From Salticus scenicus (Eukaryota > Arthropoda > Arachnida > Araneae > Salticidae), in the NCBI GenBank assembly GCA_963930645.1, contig OZ005655.1, positions 133,861,626 to 133,925,625 on the forward strand: DNA of 64,000 bases, read 5' to 3'. Under the pieces are notes generated by a model that was given only the letters and a program-made list of their open reading frames with translations, was not told the DNA's origin and did not search any database. Shown here one piece after another: positions 34,746 through 47,404 of this stretch. Made by a program: the position numbers and the translations under genes. Within the stretch, counting starts at the first letter, position 1, and each line of letters begins with the position of its first letter.

Positions 34746-36161
34746 CACTCTGTCACAAAAAAGTATATGCACCCAGAAGAAATCGAACCGCATTCACGAA
34801 AATCGGTACAAACGTAGTTTGGTAAGAGATATGGAAATGATTAAAATTTCAACGCCAATTAGACAAGGCTAAGCACGTTATGCGCATCTGAACTGCGCAG
34901 GTGGGCGAGTTTAAAAGCCTGATTTCTTGCGCCGTAGAGCTATTCAAACGAATCTGTTGACTTTGATGGACGGTATTGTGACTTGAGATGCCTCTGAGAC
35001 GTAACCGGCGGCAGTACAGACAATTATCGGATAGTGAGAGGGGCCGTATAGTAGGCTTTAGAGAAGCAGTTTGGTCATTCATGTATATCAGCCGCCACCT
35101 CGTTCGGAGCGATGTGGTAGTTGCTCGGGATTGGTAACAGTGGGTCACGGAAGGGAGAATCAACCATTGTGGAGCGTCATGATGTCCCAGGATCGCAAAT
35201 GAACACGAGGATCGCGCAATCATAAGAGCGACCCAACCGCACCAACAGCGCCATTAGCCTCGATTCAATGCCATTTACCACATTCTAGGCATCCAGTTGT
35301 ATAAAACGAAACCATTCGGAGACGACTGGTCGACGCTGGTATAAACAGCGGAGGTCCATTAAGCCTACCCCTCACCCCACATCATAAGCAGTGTCGACTA
35401 GATTTTTGTGGACCCAAAGCAAGCTGGAGTATAACCGACCTAACGTATGATCGTCCGTGGTGAATTACGATTGAGTCTCAGTGCTGATGTCCATCGCACA
35501 CGCATGTGGAATTGGCCAGGCCAACGGTCTGATCCCGCATTTTTTGTCGAGCGGCATACTGCTATTACACAAGGTGTAACAGTGTGGGGAGCGATCTGTT
35601 GGGACACACGATCACATCAAGTCGTATTTCAAGGCACTATGATGTCTCGCAGTTACGTGGACAGCATTTTAACGCCGGTTGTGCTGCCTATTCTATGAAG
35701 CTGGCCAGGTGTCATTTATCAGCAAGACAACGCTCGTCCATATACTGCTCTACTCTCCCAACAATGTCTTCAAGGATATGACGTACTCCCATGGCTCACC
35801 AGGTCGTCAGACCTCTCGTCAATAGAGCACAATGGGACGTGCTAGGAAGGCAACTGCAGTCGTGTTGGAATGCTGGTGAATTAACTGCGCAGTTGCAAAG
35901 GTTATGGCATAATATTCCGCAGGGGGATATAGATGACCTAATTGATTCGATGCCACGCCGTGTTTCGGCCTGTATAGTTGTCAGAGGTGGCTTTTCTACT
36001 TACTGATTTGTAACCTTTTTATGCCCTAACTTCTTAATAAAACGATCTTTTGTTCTGAATTTTTAATCATTTGCTTATCTCTTCATACACTACACACATG
36101 TTAAGTTTCGTGATTGTAGCTCATTTGCTTCTGGGTGCATATATTTTTTTGTGACAGAGTG
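34746..36161 (+). mobile_element. Tc1-type DNA transposon with both ends
   Basis: The left end CACTCTGTCACAAAAAA and the right end, read inverted, agree over about 34 bp with one mismatch. TA flanks both sides (34744-34745 and 36162-36163). Copy 1 shows the unoccupied TA at 23229-23230 in the same context (aacatatttgaag). Length is 1,416 bp, normal for Tc1. Ends and target duplication are intact while the transposase is dead, so it would need a relative's enzyme to move. Confidence 0.95.
34988..36006 (+). pseudogene. Tc1-type transposase, inactivated
   Basis: The start is M-P-L-R-R-N-R-R-Q-Y-R-Q-L at 34988, followed by an E-R-G-R-I-V-G-F-R-E-A helix (paired-type DNA-binding domain). A stop lies at about 35129. 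The catalytic region is open at 35447-35698. At the first Asp position (S-D-E in relatives) it reads R-G-E, so that Asp is lost. V-W-G-A-I-C-W-D and V-D-S-I-L-T-P-V-V-L-P follow. Q-Q-D-N-A-R-P holds the second Asp (35726-35728) and S-S-I-E-H the Glu (35825-35827), with 32 residues between. A one-base frameshift just after the Glu moves the rest into the frame 35791-36006. That frame ends in I-P-Q-G-D-I-D-D-L-I-D-S-M-P-R-R-V and a final G-G-F-S-T-Y. Confidence 0.92.
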
Positions 36162-36330
36162 TATTTGAAGAGACCTAGCGTTAAATGTATCACCATACTA
36201 TATGGAGAAAAGTGCTCAAACACCCAATTATAATTTTCTCCTTTATTTATTCAACGACGTTTCTTATTTTACGTTATTTATACAAACATTAAATGATTAA
36301 TTTTCAGAAAGTCGATTGGAGTCACCCCAG

Positions 36331-36332
<2 letters not shown>

Positions 36333-36367
<35 letters not shown>

Positions 36368-36780
36368 ACTAAATAGAGCGGTTATTTATTTATTTATATT
36401 ATTTTTTAATAAACCACTGCACAAAGTAAGATTATTTTTTCTATAAAGTAAATCTTTTGCCATTAATAAGATAATTTTATGTTACTTGAGTTTTATTATT
36501 TTATTATTTTTTTCTTCTTTTAATGAATACTACTTTTAATAATTGAGATATTTAAAAAAAGAAATTAAGCAAACTATATATTAAGAGGAGACTTGGTGCC
36601 AGATACATAAAAACACGAAAAGTCTTTTGCGAATATAATGCCAAAGGAAGAAAACTGGGAGTGATTGCAATCGAATATCCATACATTTGTTAAATAACGG
36701 GTGTATAAATTGAGTAAGAGAAGTTGTTAAACAACTAAGAGAAAATTATAAGATGGAGTTCGAGTTTTCCATATAGTATG
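36333..36780. other. AT-rich non-coding DNA
   Basis: Counterpart of 23555-24230. It starts with a T run of about 30 (36333-36362), longer than the T run of about 26 at 23579-23604 in copy 1. No gene is seen. Confidence 0.6.
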
Positions 36781-36789
36781 TTACTTAAT

Positions 36790-37215
36790 TTTATGTCATT
36801 ACACTTCAAATAATTTGCGTTTATAGATCATAATGCTATATACGCCGAAATCTGTACAGTTCGTATGACTGTGGCCTATAACGTATACATAAATTTTCAG
36901 CTCAATCGTATTAGGTATTTAGTCGCTATTTTACTTTATACAGTTTGAGCCCATAGATCATCATGATAAATAATTTTTCTTTATGGCCCTTTAAAAAAAA
37001 CTATAAGTTCTAGATTCACCAAAATCATTAGGATTCGTGTTACTGTGAACTATTACATACGTACCAACTTTCAGCTTAATCGATCAAAGTGTTTAGAACG
37101 TTATCGCGTTCACTCACATACATACACATACATAAAAATCCTTAAAAATAGCTAAAATGAAATCAAGAAACCTCAAAACGTATAACTACACCACTGTGCT
37201 TAGTTTCTTTTCAAG
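36790..37215 (-). mobile_element. RU arm, reverse orientation (copy 2)
   Basis: Counterpart of 24235-24690, with the same minus-strand landmarks (gtgagtgaacgcgataacg, attaagctgaaagttggtac, tggtgaatctagaac). The A run inside it is shorter here (37 kb copy: a few A), showing independent slippage in copy 1. Confidence 0.7.
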
Positions 37216-37219
37216 TTAA

Positions 37220-40200
37220 AACAAAGGAGTAGCTACAAATACGTATGCACATATCAAAAATTTATAAATGTAATTCTTTTATACTCTTTACAACATATTT
37301 ACGTTAATAACTAGCTAATTTACAAGTTTACAAAATACATGTTTGAAGACATCAACAATATTAGGCACATATCAAGATTGGATAAGGTTGTGGTCATATA
37401 ACTAGAATGTTTAATTAAAAACTATAAATACATTAAATGTCATTTATAAACAGTTCATAGTGAATAAAAAATAAAAATGATAATTCTTGTAACTAAAAAT
37501 CGTGTTTCGTTTGTATGAAGATTCTTCTTATAATTTCATTGTGAAAAGGCAGGTATTGAAGGCATGTTTTTCATATATTTCAGTTTGTAATATTGAATAT
37601 TTAAGACTTGTAAAACATGAAATTTTATTTAAAATTTAATGTAAATTTTATTTTGTATATGGAAACATTTCCCTGAATTTTCCAGGTTTTTGGGATTCTC
37701 TTAACATGATTCTTTTGATTATATAAACTGATAACTGAAATTTGTACGTCATTCACAAGAAATAACGAAGAATATGAAAATCAAGTAGCTTCTTTTAAAC
37801 TTAAATAAAGGCGCGGGAATGACTACTCTGAGATATAAGTATTGAGCTAAATTCTTGTGATGAATAAATTTGGGAAATGTTATGTGTCTAAATTAGCTAG
37901 CGAGAAATTTACTTTAGTTATGAAAAATAATATACAACTTTACATGAAGTAACTTGTAGAAAAATGCAACTCCAAGCTGAACTCGTTGGAACTCAACTTA
38001 TTTATCTTGAAAATCTCGATAATTATACAGGTCATTATTAGAGTATCACTTTAAAAGTCTGCTCTAACATACCTGTGTAGAATCTAGTCATGCACAAAAC
38101 TTCACGGAAAGATACTTCTTCGCTACAATTTACTTGGTACGTTCATCTTAATATTTTTTTCTTTTAATATAAAAAAGCTTTAAATGCAAAAATATTTTTT
38201 TTTTTCTTTTTAACCAAATAAGTTTCGCGCCTAAATATATTGCTTTATTAGTTATATAAAACATAATTCAAATATATCATACACATATCTAGAGTATTAC
38301 TCCTTGAAAACTTATTTTCGTAAACTAACATAATTTAAATAGATTACGCTTAACTACTTAAGTAAAATTATGTATTTATTGAATGTGAAAAGAAGTTTAA
38401 ATAGGTTAAGCATGTTGTTTAAAGTAGATTCTTTAAAAAAAAAAAATTGCTAAGTAATGCACGTATTTCAATTTCTGAAATGTCTAATAATTTAGACATG
38501 TTTGCTGTCTGAAATATCACATTTTTACCTGTTTTGGAGATTTTTTATGTCAGAATTGATATTTCTGACACATATCTGTCTTAAATTAAGATATCTATTA
38601 CGTTTAAGCTCATTATTAAGACATTTACGTATCTTAAATAACTTTTCAGTTATTTTTATGTCTTACTTTAAGACCCCTTTTTATGCAGTGCATACCACAT
38701 TGATATTCCTTGAAGAAATCAATCCTTATAAGAAAAGAACACTGCCAGTACAAATTTTTCTGTAGAATGAAACAACCTTAAAATTTTTCGCTACAGATGA
38801 ACTGGAATGCTGTCACAGCTCTAAGACGAATGTGGATCCTTTCCGTGACAATGAAAGGATGCAACAAATTATAATGTACTTATTAAAACTGCTGGGTACA
38901 GTTTTTTACAAAGATGGTGTTTTGAAATTTGGAATATACAACAAACACACACGGAAGTCAGTTGAACTGGTACGAACACTATAGCTGAAGATTTATATTA
39001 CATTATATTTAAATATATGTCAGTTTTTAATGAAGAATTCATTAAAAACAGATATGTAACAGATATATAAACTGACAGATATATAAACTGTCAGATATTT
39101 CAAAACCGCTGACAAATTTTGAATTTTTTCCGTTAGACAAAGTTTATAAACTTAAAGCATTAGGTTAGATGAAGTTAAATTTTTACAGTCAATTTTTTAT
39201 CAGTTTAAAATGCTTATTTCAGTGTCATGAACTTTTGTTCAAGTTCAAACATACATCAATTCCTTACCTCTTCTATAATAATAATGCGTCCAAACAAAGC
39301 TTTACGTCGCGGAAGATAGCCGCTTACATCCAATCAACACATCCTAAAATAGCTGTAGGACGGTGTAGATTGGATGTATTCGGCCAATCTTCTATGGCGT
39401 AAAGCTCAGTTCTGAAACATGATTAATGGAGGTGATGTCCCATCACAAAAGAATTTCTACGAAATTACGTATTTTATTAAACAATATAAATTATTAAATA
39501 TTTTGCATGTAGAACTTCCATGCATTATAAATAAAAATTAAGATACTTTGTTAGATTAATGTATAAGGTTTAAATTAGTGCTGTTTAGTTATATGTGCAA
39601 AGACACTGCTCCATTTATCAGAAAGACATTTACAACTATAAAATATACATAAAAGCCAATTACTTTAAATTACCATTATAGCAAATCATTTCTATATTCA
39701 GAATTAAAGTATATTTTGAAATATTTCAAATGCCTAAGAATTTATACTTTACTTTTTTTTTTCTTTTAATAAAATTCTAATGCGATATTTATTTTTATGC
39801 CTATAATAAAATTTATTCATTCAATAATAATAAGATTACGTACTTCAAAATAATAAAATACGAATTTCTGTATTACTTTCCGGAAAGAAGAATCAAAGAA
39901 TTAGATATCAGAATTCATTCAAAATGTCAGCTAAAAGCATTTCTGATGTGTAATTAGAATTAGAATGTAAGATGCCCTTTCTATATTTTGTTTGTTTATC
40001 TTGCTGCAATTGTAAGTCTGTCAATTATTTTGAAAACATAATACTTCAATTTATATCATAAAAAGAAAGGATTTAAAAGAGATATTTTAGATATTCGTTC
40101 TAGTCAGAATGTATTTTGCATGCTTCAGTTGTGTAAAATGATAACGTATCTATGGACAACTTGAAAAGTAAAAGATTTTGATTTACTGACTTTCTAGACA

Positions 40201-40486
40201 AAAAAAATCTATTGCTACGCATTAAAAAATTCTAATTCCGATTTATTTAGTGATAAGGTATTTAAAAATACTTTTTTTTTCCCCTTTTTTGTACTTATTA
40301 ACACATTCATATATGCAATATATTTGTGAAATATTTTGACTTCTTAATATATATTTGAAATTTAAGAATTTTTATTATTTCAGACTTATTTTAGATACGA
40401 ATATTATTTTTTCTATCAAAAATAAAAATCATTTAATTATTGATTTAAATACTTATATCTTGAAAATATAGATAATCTGATATTTT
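37220..40486. other. Non-coding body of copy 2, first part
   Basis: Matches 24700-28243. It includes the GTCTTA-rich patch at 38455-38710. The ORF partly shared with copy 1 (38766 onward) is frameshifted by two extra bases (tacacaacaaac against tacaacaaac). No gene is supported. Confidence 0.6.
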
Positions 40487-42832
40487 ATTTTTACTTTCCG
40501 AACACTATAGTGAGGAAAGTATTGTAATCATGTCAAAAATCCGAATTTGAGATTTTGATGTTTCTATACGTTTCGAGGTCCAATGAGTCCGTTTTCACTA
40601 TTTTTGCGATGATGTATGTATATGTGTGTGTATGTATGTGTGTATGTATGTGTGTATGTATGTGTGTATGTCTGTGAGTGAACACGCTAGCGTCTAAACG
40701 CTTCGTTCGAATAAGCTGAAATTTGGTACGTATATTGTAAGTCACCATAGTACAAACCCTATAGATTTTGGTGAATCTAGCACTAATAGTTTTTTTTACA
40801 GGGACACAAAGAAAAATTCTTTATCATTATGGCCTATGGGACCAAAATCTTAAAAGTGCGATAGTATCTAAACGCCTTATTCAATTGAGCAAAAAATTTA
40901 TACACATATTACAGGTTACAAATACTCAATCTGTATAGATTTTGGAGAATCTAGCACTTATAGTTTTTTTACAGGGACACAAAGAAAAATTCTTTATCAT
41001 TATGGCCTATGGGACCAAATTTTTAAAACTGCGATAGCATCTAAACGCCTTATTCAATTGAGCTGAAAATTTATATGAATATTATAAATCACTGTTGCAC
41101 TAACTATAAGCATTTTGGTGAATCTAGCATTTATAGGTTTTTTACAGGGACACAACGAAAAATTCTTTATCATTATGACCTATGGGCTCAAAGTTCGGTA
41201 GCGTTCCTTTTGACGTGGGCTATACTAAAAATTTTATAGTTCTTCTGAGGGGCTCTATCAGCTTTTGGGGGGTAGAAAATAGCAGTCTGGTTGCTCACTG
41301 AAGGATTTCGGGGAAAAGTCAATTAGGAGGAGGAACCTCTTTCCTCCCCTGCTTTTCCAGTAACTAGCCTCTTTTACCCTACAGCAGTTGGGGGTGATAT
41401 TACACCACAGATTTCTCCAAAAATTATTTTGGAGAAATACAGAAAGAGATTTAAAACGACTCTGTTCTTTTTGAAAGAGTTTTTTTTTTTATTTTTATAT
41501 ATAAATATTATTCGATTTCTAAGTGTTAATTTTCACAGTAATCTGTTTTCCTTTCTTGTTGAACAAAATTAAAGAAAGAAGAAGAAAGAAAGAATCACTG
41601 CATTTCAGTTATATACAATTAATTTTTGATCGTATGTATTTTATGTAGCAAATTTATTTCGATTGAAATATATTATAACAATTTTAATATTAAATATTAA
41701 CATTACTATGTAAAATTTATAAATTTAATAAATTATTTAAGTTTCGAAATGGGGATTAACTGTAATTAATACATAGCATATGTTTAAATTAACGTCGCCT
41801 TTATTGTATTTATTATTATACATTTCTTTTCTTCATAGTCATATAAACACTATGTTAATTAATTAAATCTTTTATGGTTTTCTCGTTAAGCTTTAAATTT
41901 TCCTTTTTACTAAATTTTTTTTTCTCTCTTTTTACGGTAAATATAATCTTAATTTTTAATTTTTACTTTGTTACCATTTGATCTTGCAAAGGATTTGGAA
42001 AAACAATGGGTACCAAACTAGTTTAACCCAATCCACCCGTCTTATGCCGTGGTGGCCTCAGCTCCTTCTTCTTCTTCTAGTTATTATAATTATTTTCTAT
42101 TATATAATTTCATCCAGTAATGTTTTAGAAACAATGCATATTGACTTTTTAAATAACTTTTGCGGTGTATAAGGCTTCGTTTCCGTATGTTGTTGTTTGT
42201 TTATTAATTCACGTCTTCCTTCTGGTGTCTGATCATTATAATGATGAATTATAGTATGATCATTTATTATAAGAAACATTTAAGTTTATAAGAGACTAAA
42301 AGCTTTCAAAGTACTTCATTTCCTCAACTGAAGATATAAATTTAAAGAATTATATATAGAGTGCTAACTTTTAAATTGAATAAAAATTACTTATATTTGA
42401 ATGCTGTTGTTATTAATCATGCATCGATTAATTGCTAAATTTTATAACATTCTAAAATTCTTCACTTTATGTACATATATATATATATATAATGAGTTTA
42501 TGTAGAAAAAGACGCTGAAATATTCGCGTTGAATGTATAAACGGCTTGTAAGCAATACCATAAACTGGGAGGGGGGGGGAAATAAAGGAAGAAACAAAGA
42601 AAGAAACGCTATCCTGTTGAGATTGTACTTTACTTTTATCATCAGATGAAGGATTGTTCTTAATTATTTCGACCCGAAACAACTTGAGTGTTTTTTTTTT
42701 TTTTTTTTTTTTTTCTTAATTTATTTATTTATGGTGTTTGCTAGCTAGATTTTATTGATCATTATTGTGTTATGTATGAAGTGCGAAGGGGGTTCACCAT
42801 CATCCAGGAAAATGTATGAGCAGAATCATTCA

Positions 42833-42865
<33 letters not shown>

Positions 42866-43114
42866 CTTTTTACTGTCGAAAGAAATTTAGCTCTGGCGTT
42901 TTATTGCATAAGAATGTCTATACTTCATACGTGTCTTAAAAATTTTGCTAATAAATTGTGTTTGCTAAAAGACTTTTCTAATACATGTATATATATATAT
43001 ATATTAATGAATAATAAATAAATATAAACGTCAAATTATTTCAAAAAAGTTTTAATTTTTAACTTTATCTCTTTTATTACTATATCTTTTTTAGTTTATC
43101 AACATATACTGTGT

Positions 43115-43375
43115 ATAAGAAAAGTACTGTAATCGTGATAAAATTCAATTTTTTAGATTCAATTTTGTGCATTTATATATTTGTAATGATTTTTAATTCC
43201 TTTTCGCTATTTTTATGGTAATGTGTATGCATGAGTAAGTGAAAATTAACCCGATAACGACAAAACGTTTCATTCGAATGATTTTAATTTCTTTAAAGTA
43301 TGTTGTAGGTAACCGTCGCAATAATGGCATAGATTTTCATGGGTTTAAGTCCATGTAAAATAATATTTTTACAAA
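43115..43375 (+). mobile_element. Degenerate RU head
   Basis: It contains agaaaagtactgtaatcgtg, then ttttcgctatttttatggtaatgtgtatgc, gataacga, cgtttcattcgaatga and atagattttcatggg, in the order of an RU head and first unit. It is much more diverged than the other copies. Confidence 0.5.
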
Positions 43376-44268
43376 GTTATAAAAATGAATTGTTATACAT
43401 TGAAAAATGTAGACTTAAATTTTCACAAATATTCTTACATCTAAACTCTTAACTATATTAATTCTTCTTTCTGCCTGAGTGTTTGTTATCAGTATAACTC
43501 AAAAACAAATACTAGCGGGAATTCCAACTACATGCTACTTGAAAATTCTCATTTAGATCAGTCAAATTGGTCGTGCACAGGAACATGCGTTATACGAAAG
43601 CATTTGTATACATTATTTCTGTGGGGAAAATTTATTGTCGATACATATTAACATCTTCATATTGCCGTAAAAAAATATGATACTGACGTCTGACATACAT
43701 TTTTTATTTCCAGTAAAGCATGTTTCACATACAATATATGATGGAAAATATTTGTCTTGCGTTTACAGGGCCACACAAAATATTTCTAATATATTAGTGC
43801 TATATTTAAAAAACACGATTTGACTATTTTTAGAAAATGTCTGTCTGCATATGCGTACCTAAGTTTTATAAAGCTGTGTTTTATAAACCAGCGAACGGAA
43901 ACAAACTTCATATATAGTTGCACCTTGATTTAACTTGGTTCTGATTGGGAATAAATCTCTCAGTAAGTGACGCTATCATTACATTTTTTCATAGCTTTTA
44001 ATATGGCAGTACAGGACGAAATTTTGTAAAAATGTACATATTGAGAATTATTTTTAACCTTTCAATGTGAAATTGAAAAATATATATGGATTTATTTATA
44101 ATAGTAATTGTCAAAAAGAAAAAAATAGATAAAATTTAAGGGCATCACTTCCCTCCCTGTATCTTATTTCTAAGGATGTATTTTTTAAAAGAACTCGTCT
44201 ATACCTTTAAAACAAATGCTTGAAACATAGATCTGTAGTAATTTAAAACAAAATTTTAAAAGTTACCG

Positions 44269-44309
<41 letters not shown>

Positions 44310-44896
44310 TTCAAAGAAAACGTATTTTTCAGATGTCGTCTATAGCGCACAAAATTGGCTTTCTATAGACACTTAGGGTTTTCTTTGAGATAAAAATTGT
44401 CTACATTTATCATGAAAAATAATTTCATAAATAATTTGTACTGAGTGAATTTTTGTAAAAAATTATACAGAAGAAAATTTTGTGATGGCCACAACATATC
44501 AGATTTTCTGTGATAAATTTGAATGTATTGTTTGGTGCGCATATAATTCATTCATAATGAATAGGGAATGATATATAAAGTACCTAATACATGATATATT
44601 GTGCCCTCTCACACAGAATTTTATATCAAATAAAGCTTTCCAAAATTAATTTGCTCAGTTGTTTAAAGAAGTTAATTAGAAATTTCGTATATTAATTTCG
44701 TTAATTAGAAATTTTCCTCATCTCATATTCAAATTTCACACTTTAAACTGTCCAGTTAGAATCAGTTCCAAATTGATTAATATACTGATTAATATTATAT
44801 TTTAATTATTTAATAGGTATTTTAATCTATATATAAATACTATATTTATTACATTCTATTTTTCTCTTTTCTATTTATTCGCTAAACATCTGATAC

Positions 44897-44963
44897 CCTG
44901 GTTAGCGCTCTGGCCATCAATTTCTAGAAGCAAGGTTCGAATCCAAGTTTCGACATGGGCGTT
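44897..44963 (+). other. tRNA-like sequence (SINE head or tRNA pseudogene)
   Basis: An A-box-like ggttagcgctctggcc is followed by an exact B box GGTTCGAATCC (44934-44944) at tRNA spacing. Acceptor and T stems do not pair well, so it is not called a functional tRNA. A polymerase-III-derived SINE head is the likeliest origin. Confidence 0.5.
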
Positions 44964-45607
44964 TATAGTGGTCTAATTTTTCTTAATATGCAAAAAATGG
45001 CCGCAGAGCTATAGCTCAAATCTTAGTATTTAAATTAATATTTGTTCATTATTTTCGATGTATTTTGAATTTTTGATTCCAAGTTTTAATAAAGCTTTAA
45101 TATTAAACTGCTTTTTGAAATATTTAAATTTTGATGGTAAAAGTTTGGGCTTAAAGTATTAAATATAAAATTATTTATATTTAATGTAAATGTAGAATGA
45201 CAATGTGAATATAAAATATATAATAAAATAAATAATTATAGTTAACTACTGAAGACTGAAATGAGAATCGGATAATTCATCCCATTTCACAACAATATAT
45301 TCTATTTCTTTTTAAATAAAGTATTCCGTCAGTTTATCTCTTTAATTAAAATGTAAATCAATCTCAAATTAAGCAGAAAAACTAGTAAACACATGAGAAC
45401 TTTCACTATACACATAGGAAGAATAGGTTTCCACAACTTATGTGCAATTAAAAGGAGACGCACTCAAGTACAATATTGCAGTGAAAGGTCATTATTTACC
45501 GATTTGACACTTTTACGACCACAATCTCCGCCCTTCCTCTCTTCCTAAATTTCTTCCCCTTCTGCAAGACGAAAAGTGTCACAGCCCCTCAGAAGATCTC
45601 ACTTTTT

Positions 45608-45628
45608 CTCGGACAGATGCTGTCCGAG
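45608..45628. other. Perfect 9-bp hairpin
   Basis: CTCGGACAG-ATG-CTGTCCGAG is a perfect inverted repeat with a 3-nt loop. It sits at the right edge of the foreign interior of the RU insertion, directly before gcccctacg where RU sequence resumes. A subterminal hairpin of this kind is common near transposon ends. Confidence 0.85.
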
Positions 45629-45802
45629 CCCCTACGTAAAGGTTAAGTAAAACATCGTGTAGTATATGGAGAAAAATACTCAAACACTCTATTATGGCTT
45701 TCTCTCTTTTGTTTGTTTAACGACTCCTCTTTCTTTACTTTATCTAAAAAACTGTTAATTACTCAATGTTCGGAAAGTCGAGTGGAGTCACTCCAGATTT
45801 TT

Positions 45803-47085
45803 TATTGTAAAATTCAGCATCTTTTTAATAATATAATTCAAGTTATAAAAAGCACAATAAATATATTTTTCAAAGCTAAAATTTAAAAATAACTTAAAAC
45901 AGTCACAAAGTATTAACATATGATTTCCCATGAGTGGGGAAAAAATTATATTAAAAGGTAAATTAAAAAGGTTATATAGGTTAGCTTGGGTAGCTTGGAT
46001 AGCTTGGATCTACCCGTATCTACATCTACCTCATCTTTTGTTATCTTTTTCATTAAGGATATATTATTATTTATATAGACTCCTATTATGTGAGTTAGTC
46101 TTAATAAATTTTACATTTATTTACTTTTTTATCATATAATGAAAAATTAAAATCCTGGCGTCATGTAAATTCAGGTAATTGTAAAAAGAAATATAGTTTA
46201 CCTCGTTGAATGAATATAATAATCAGCACTCACTTCTCTGGTTTCCTTTGTGCAAAAAGTCTTAATTGGAGTTTGCATTTCTTTTCCTTTTCCTTACTTT
46301 TTTTTAAAAGATGTATCTAAGAAAATGAAAATATAAATACTTGTTTTTATACACATATACTTAAACGTAGTTTTTTAGTCGTATTTGATCTTACATTTAT
46401 AAAGAATTATTATTAAATTAAATTTTTATTCATCATTATTAATTATATTTAAAATCTTATTATTAAAAATTTATAGCAAACAAATTTACAAGAACTTTTT
46501 TTTTTTTTTTTTTTTAAAGTCACAAAAATAAAATATACGGACTTGAATTAGAAATGTAAAGATTTTTACTGAATAAAAAAATATGCAAAAATAATATTTA
46601 TGCATGTTTTTTATTCATAATATTATAATGCATATTTTTTATTCATAATGTTATAATATTTATTTTATTTTATTTATTTTTTTTTTCTGCAGATTTGTAA
46701 CATACCTATTAAAAAAAAAAAGAATGACTCACAAGCAATCTATTAAGTTCCATTGTGTAACACATTTTTTTTTTTCTGATACAAATTTCCATGAGTGAAT
46801 GACCCCTTATCGTAAAGACCTTTTTAGAATACAGCTCATTTAATCACCGGTATCTCCATAAATTTTCACGAAAACCAACAGGAATTTTTTTTTTAATAAA
46901 GTGCTGTATACAGTTGAGTATTAAACTGTATCAAAGGTTTTTTACTATAGTCCGCGCATGCGCAGTAATAAGAATTTTACTACAGCTGTCCATATCTCTT
47001 TGAATATTTAATGTATTTGTTTTAAGCTATAGTATAATGATTTAGGTATAAGCTATCGTGTTTTCTTAAAGTTTTATAAAATCTC

Positions 47086-47142
<57 letters not shown>

Positions 47143-47400
47143 CATTAAATTAAATAAAAATAAAATAAAAGAAAAAAAAGAAAAAAAAAATTAGAGATAT
47201 AAAACAACAGTTTGTAGAATTTTTTGTATTTTTAAATAAAAAGTAACTCTTTAAATATTTGATCTATCCTCACAAAACGCAACACACATATAAAATATAA
47301 CATTTATAACCACATCTGAAATTTGCAGATGAATCGAAGTACTTCTAGATACGGGGTAATCACAAATATATTTTTTTATTTTATTCTATTAGACTTATTG
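45803..47400. other. Non-coding body of copy 2, second part
   Basis: Matches 28250-29960. It includes a long (AAT)n at about 47085-47141, absent at the equivalent place in copy 1 (an A run near 29579). Several T runs are present, as at 46497-46515. No gene is seen. Confidence 0.6.
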
Positions 47401-47404
47401 TAAT

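Larger units (their letters stand above)
34580..36330 (+). mobile_element. RU element, copy 2, split by Tc1
   Basis: The last RU unit is 34580-34743. The sequence then resumes after the Tc1 element at 36164 and runs to the right end gattggagtcaccccag at about 36330. Its left part lies in the N gap. It is the counterpart of 23040-23552 but lacks the hammerhead-like insertion. Confidence 0.7.
41190..45628. other. Interior of the RU insertion
   Basis: This stretch has no counterpart in the shorter RU copies. Near its ends an inverted pair occurs: ttcttctgaggggctct at about 41239 and agcccctcagaagatct at about 45583. That suggests a nested element of about 4.3 kb. Inside are a degenerate RU piece (43115-43375), a tRNA-like sequence (44897-44963), T runs (42690-42714, 42837-42863), an A run of about 34 (44274-44307) and (AT)n tracts. 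No ORF longer than about 70 codons looks real, so any nested element is non-autonomous. Confidence 0.5.
40493..45796 (+). mobile_element. 5.3-kb RU insertion with target duplication
   Basis: The left end ACTTTCCGAACA (40493-40504) and the right region TGTTCGGAAAGT (45767-45778, followed by cgagtggagtcactccag) are exact inverted complements of 12 bp. ATTTTT flanks the element on the left (40487-40492) and ATTTTTT on the right (45797-45803). Copy 1 has a single ATTTTTT at 28244-28250 between the same flanks. The left arm (40493-41190) has the RU head, a TGTA-type microsatellite (40617-40673) and about three tandem units with cagggacacaaagaaaaatt. The last ~170 bp match the RU right end. The middle (41190-45628) is unrelated AT-rich DNA. 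Confidence 0.85.
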
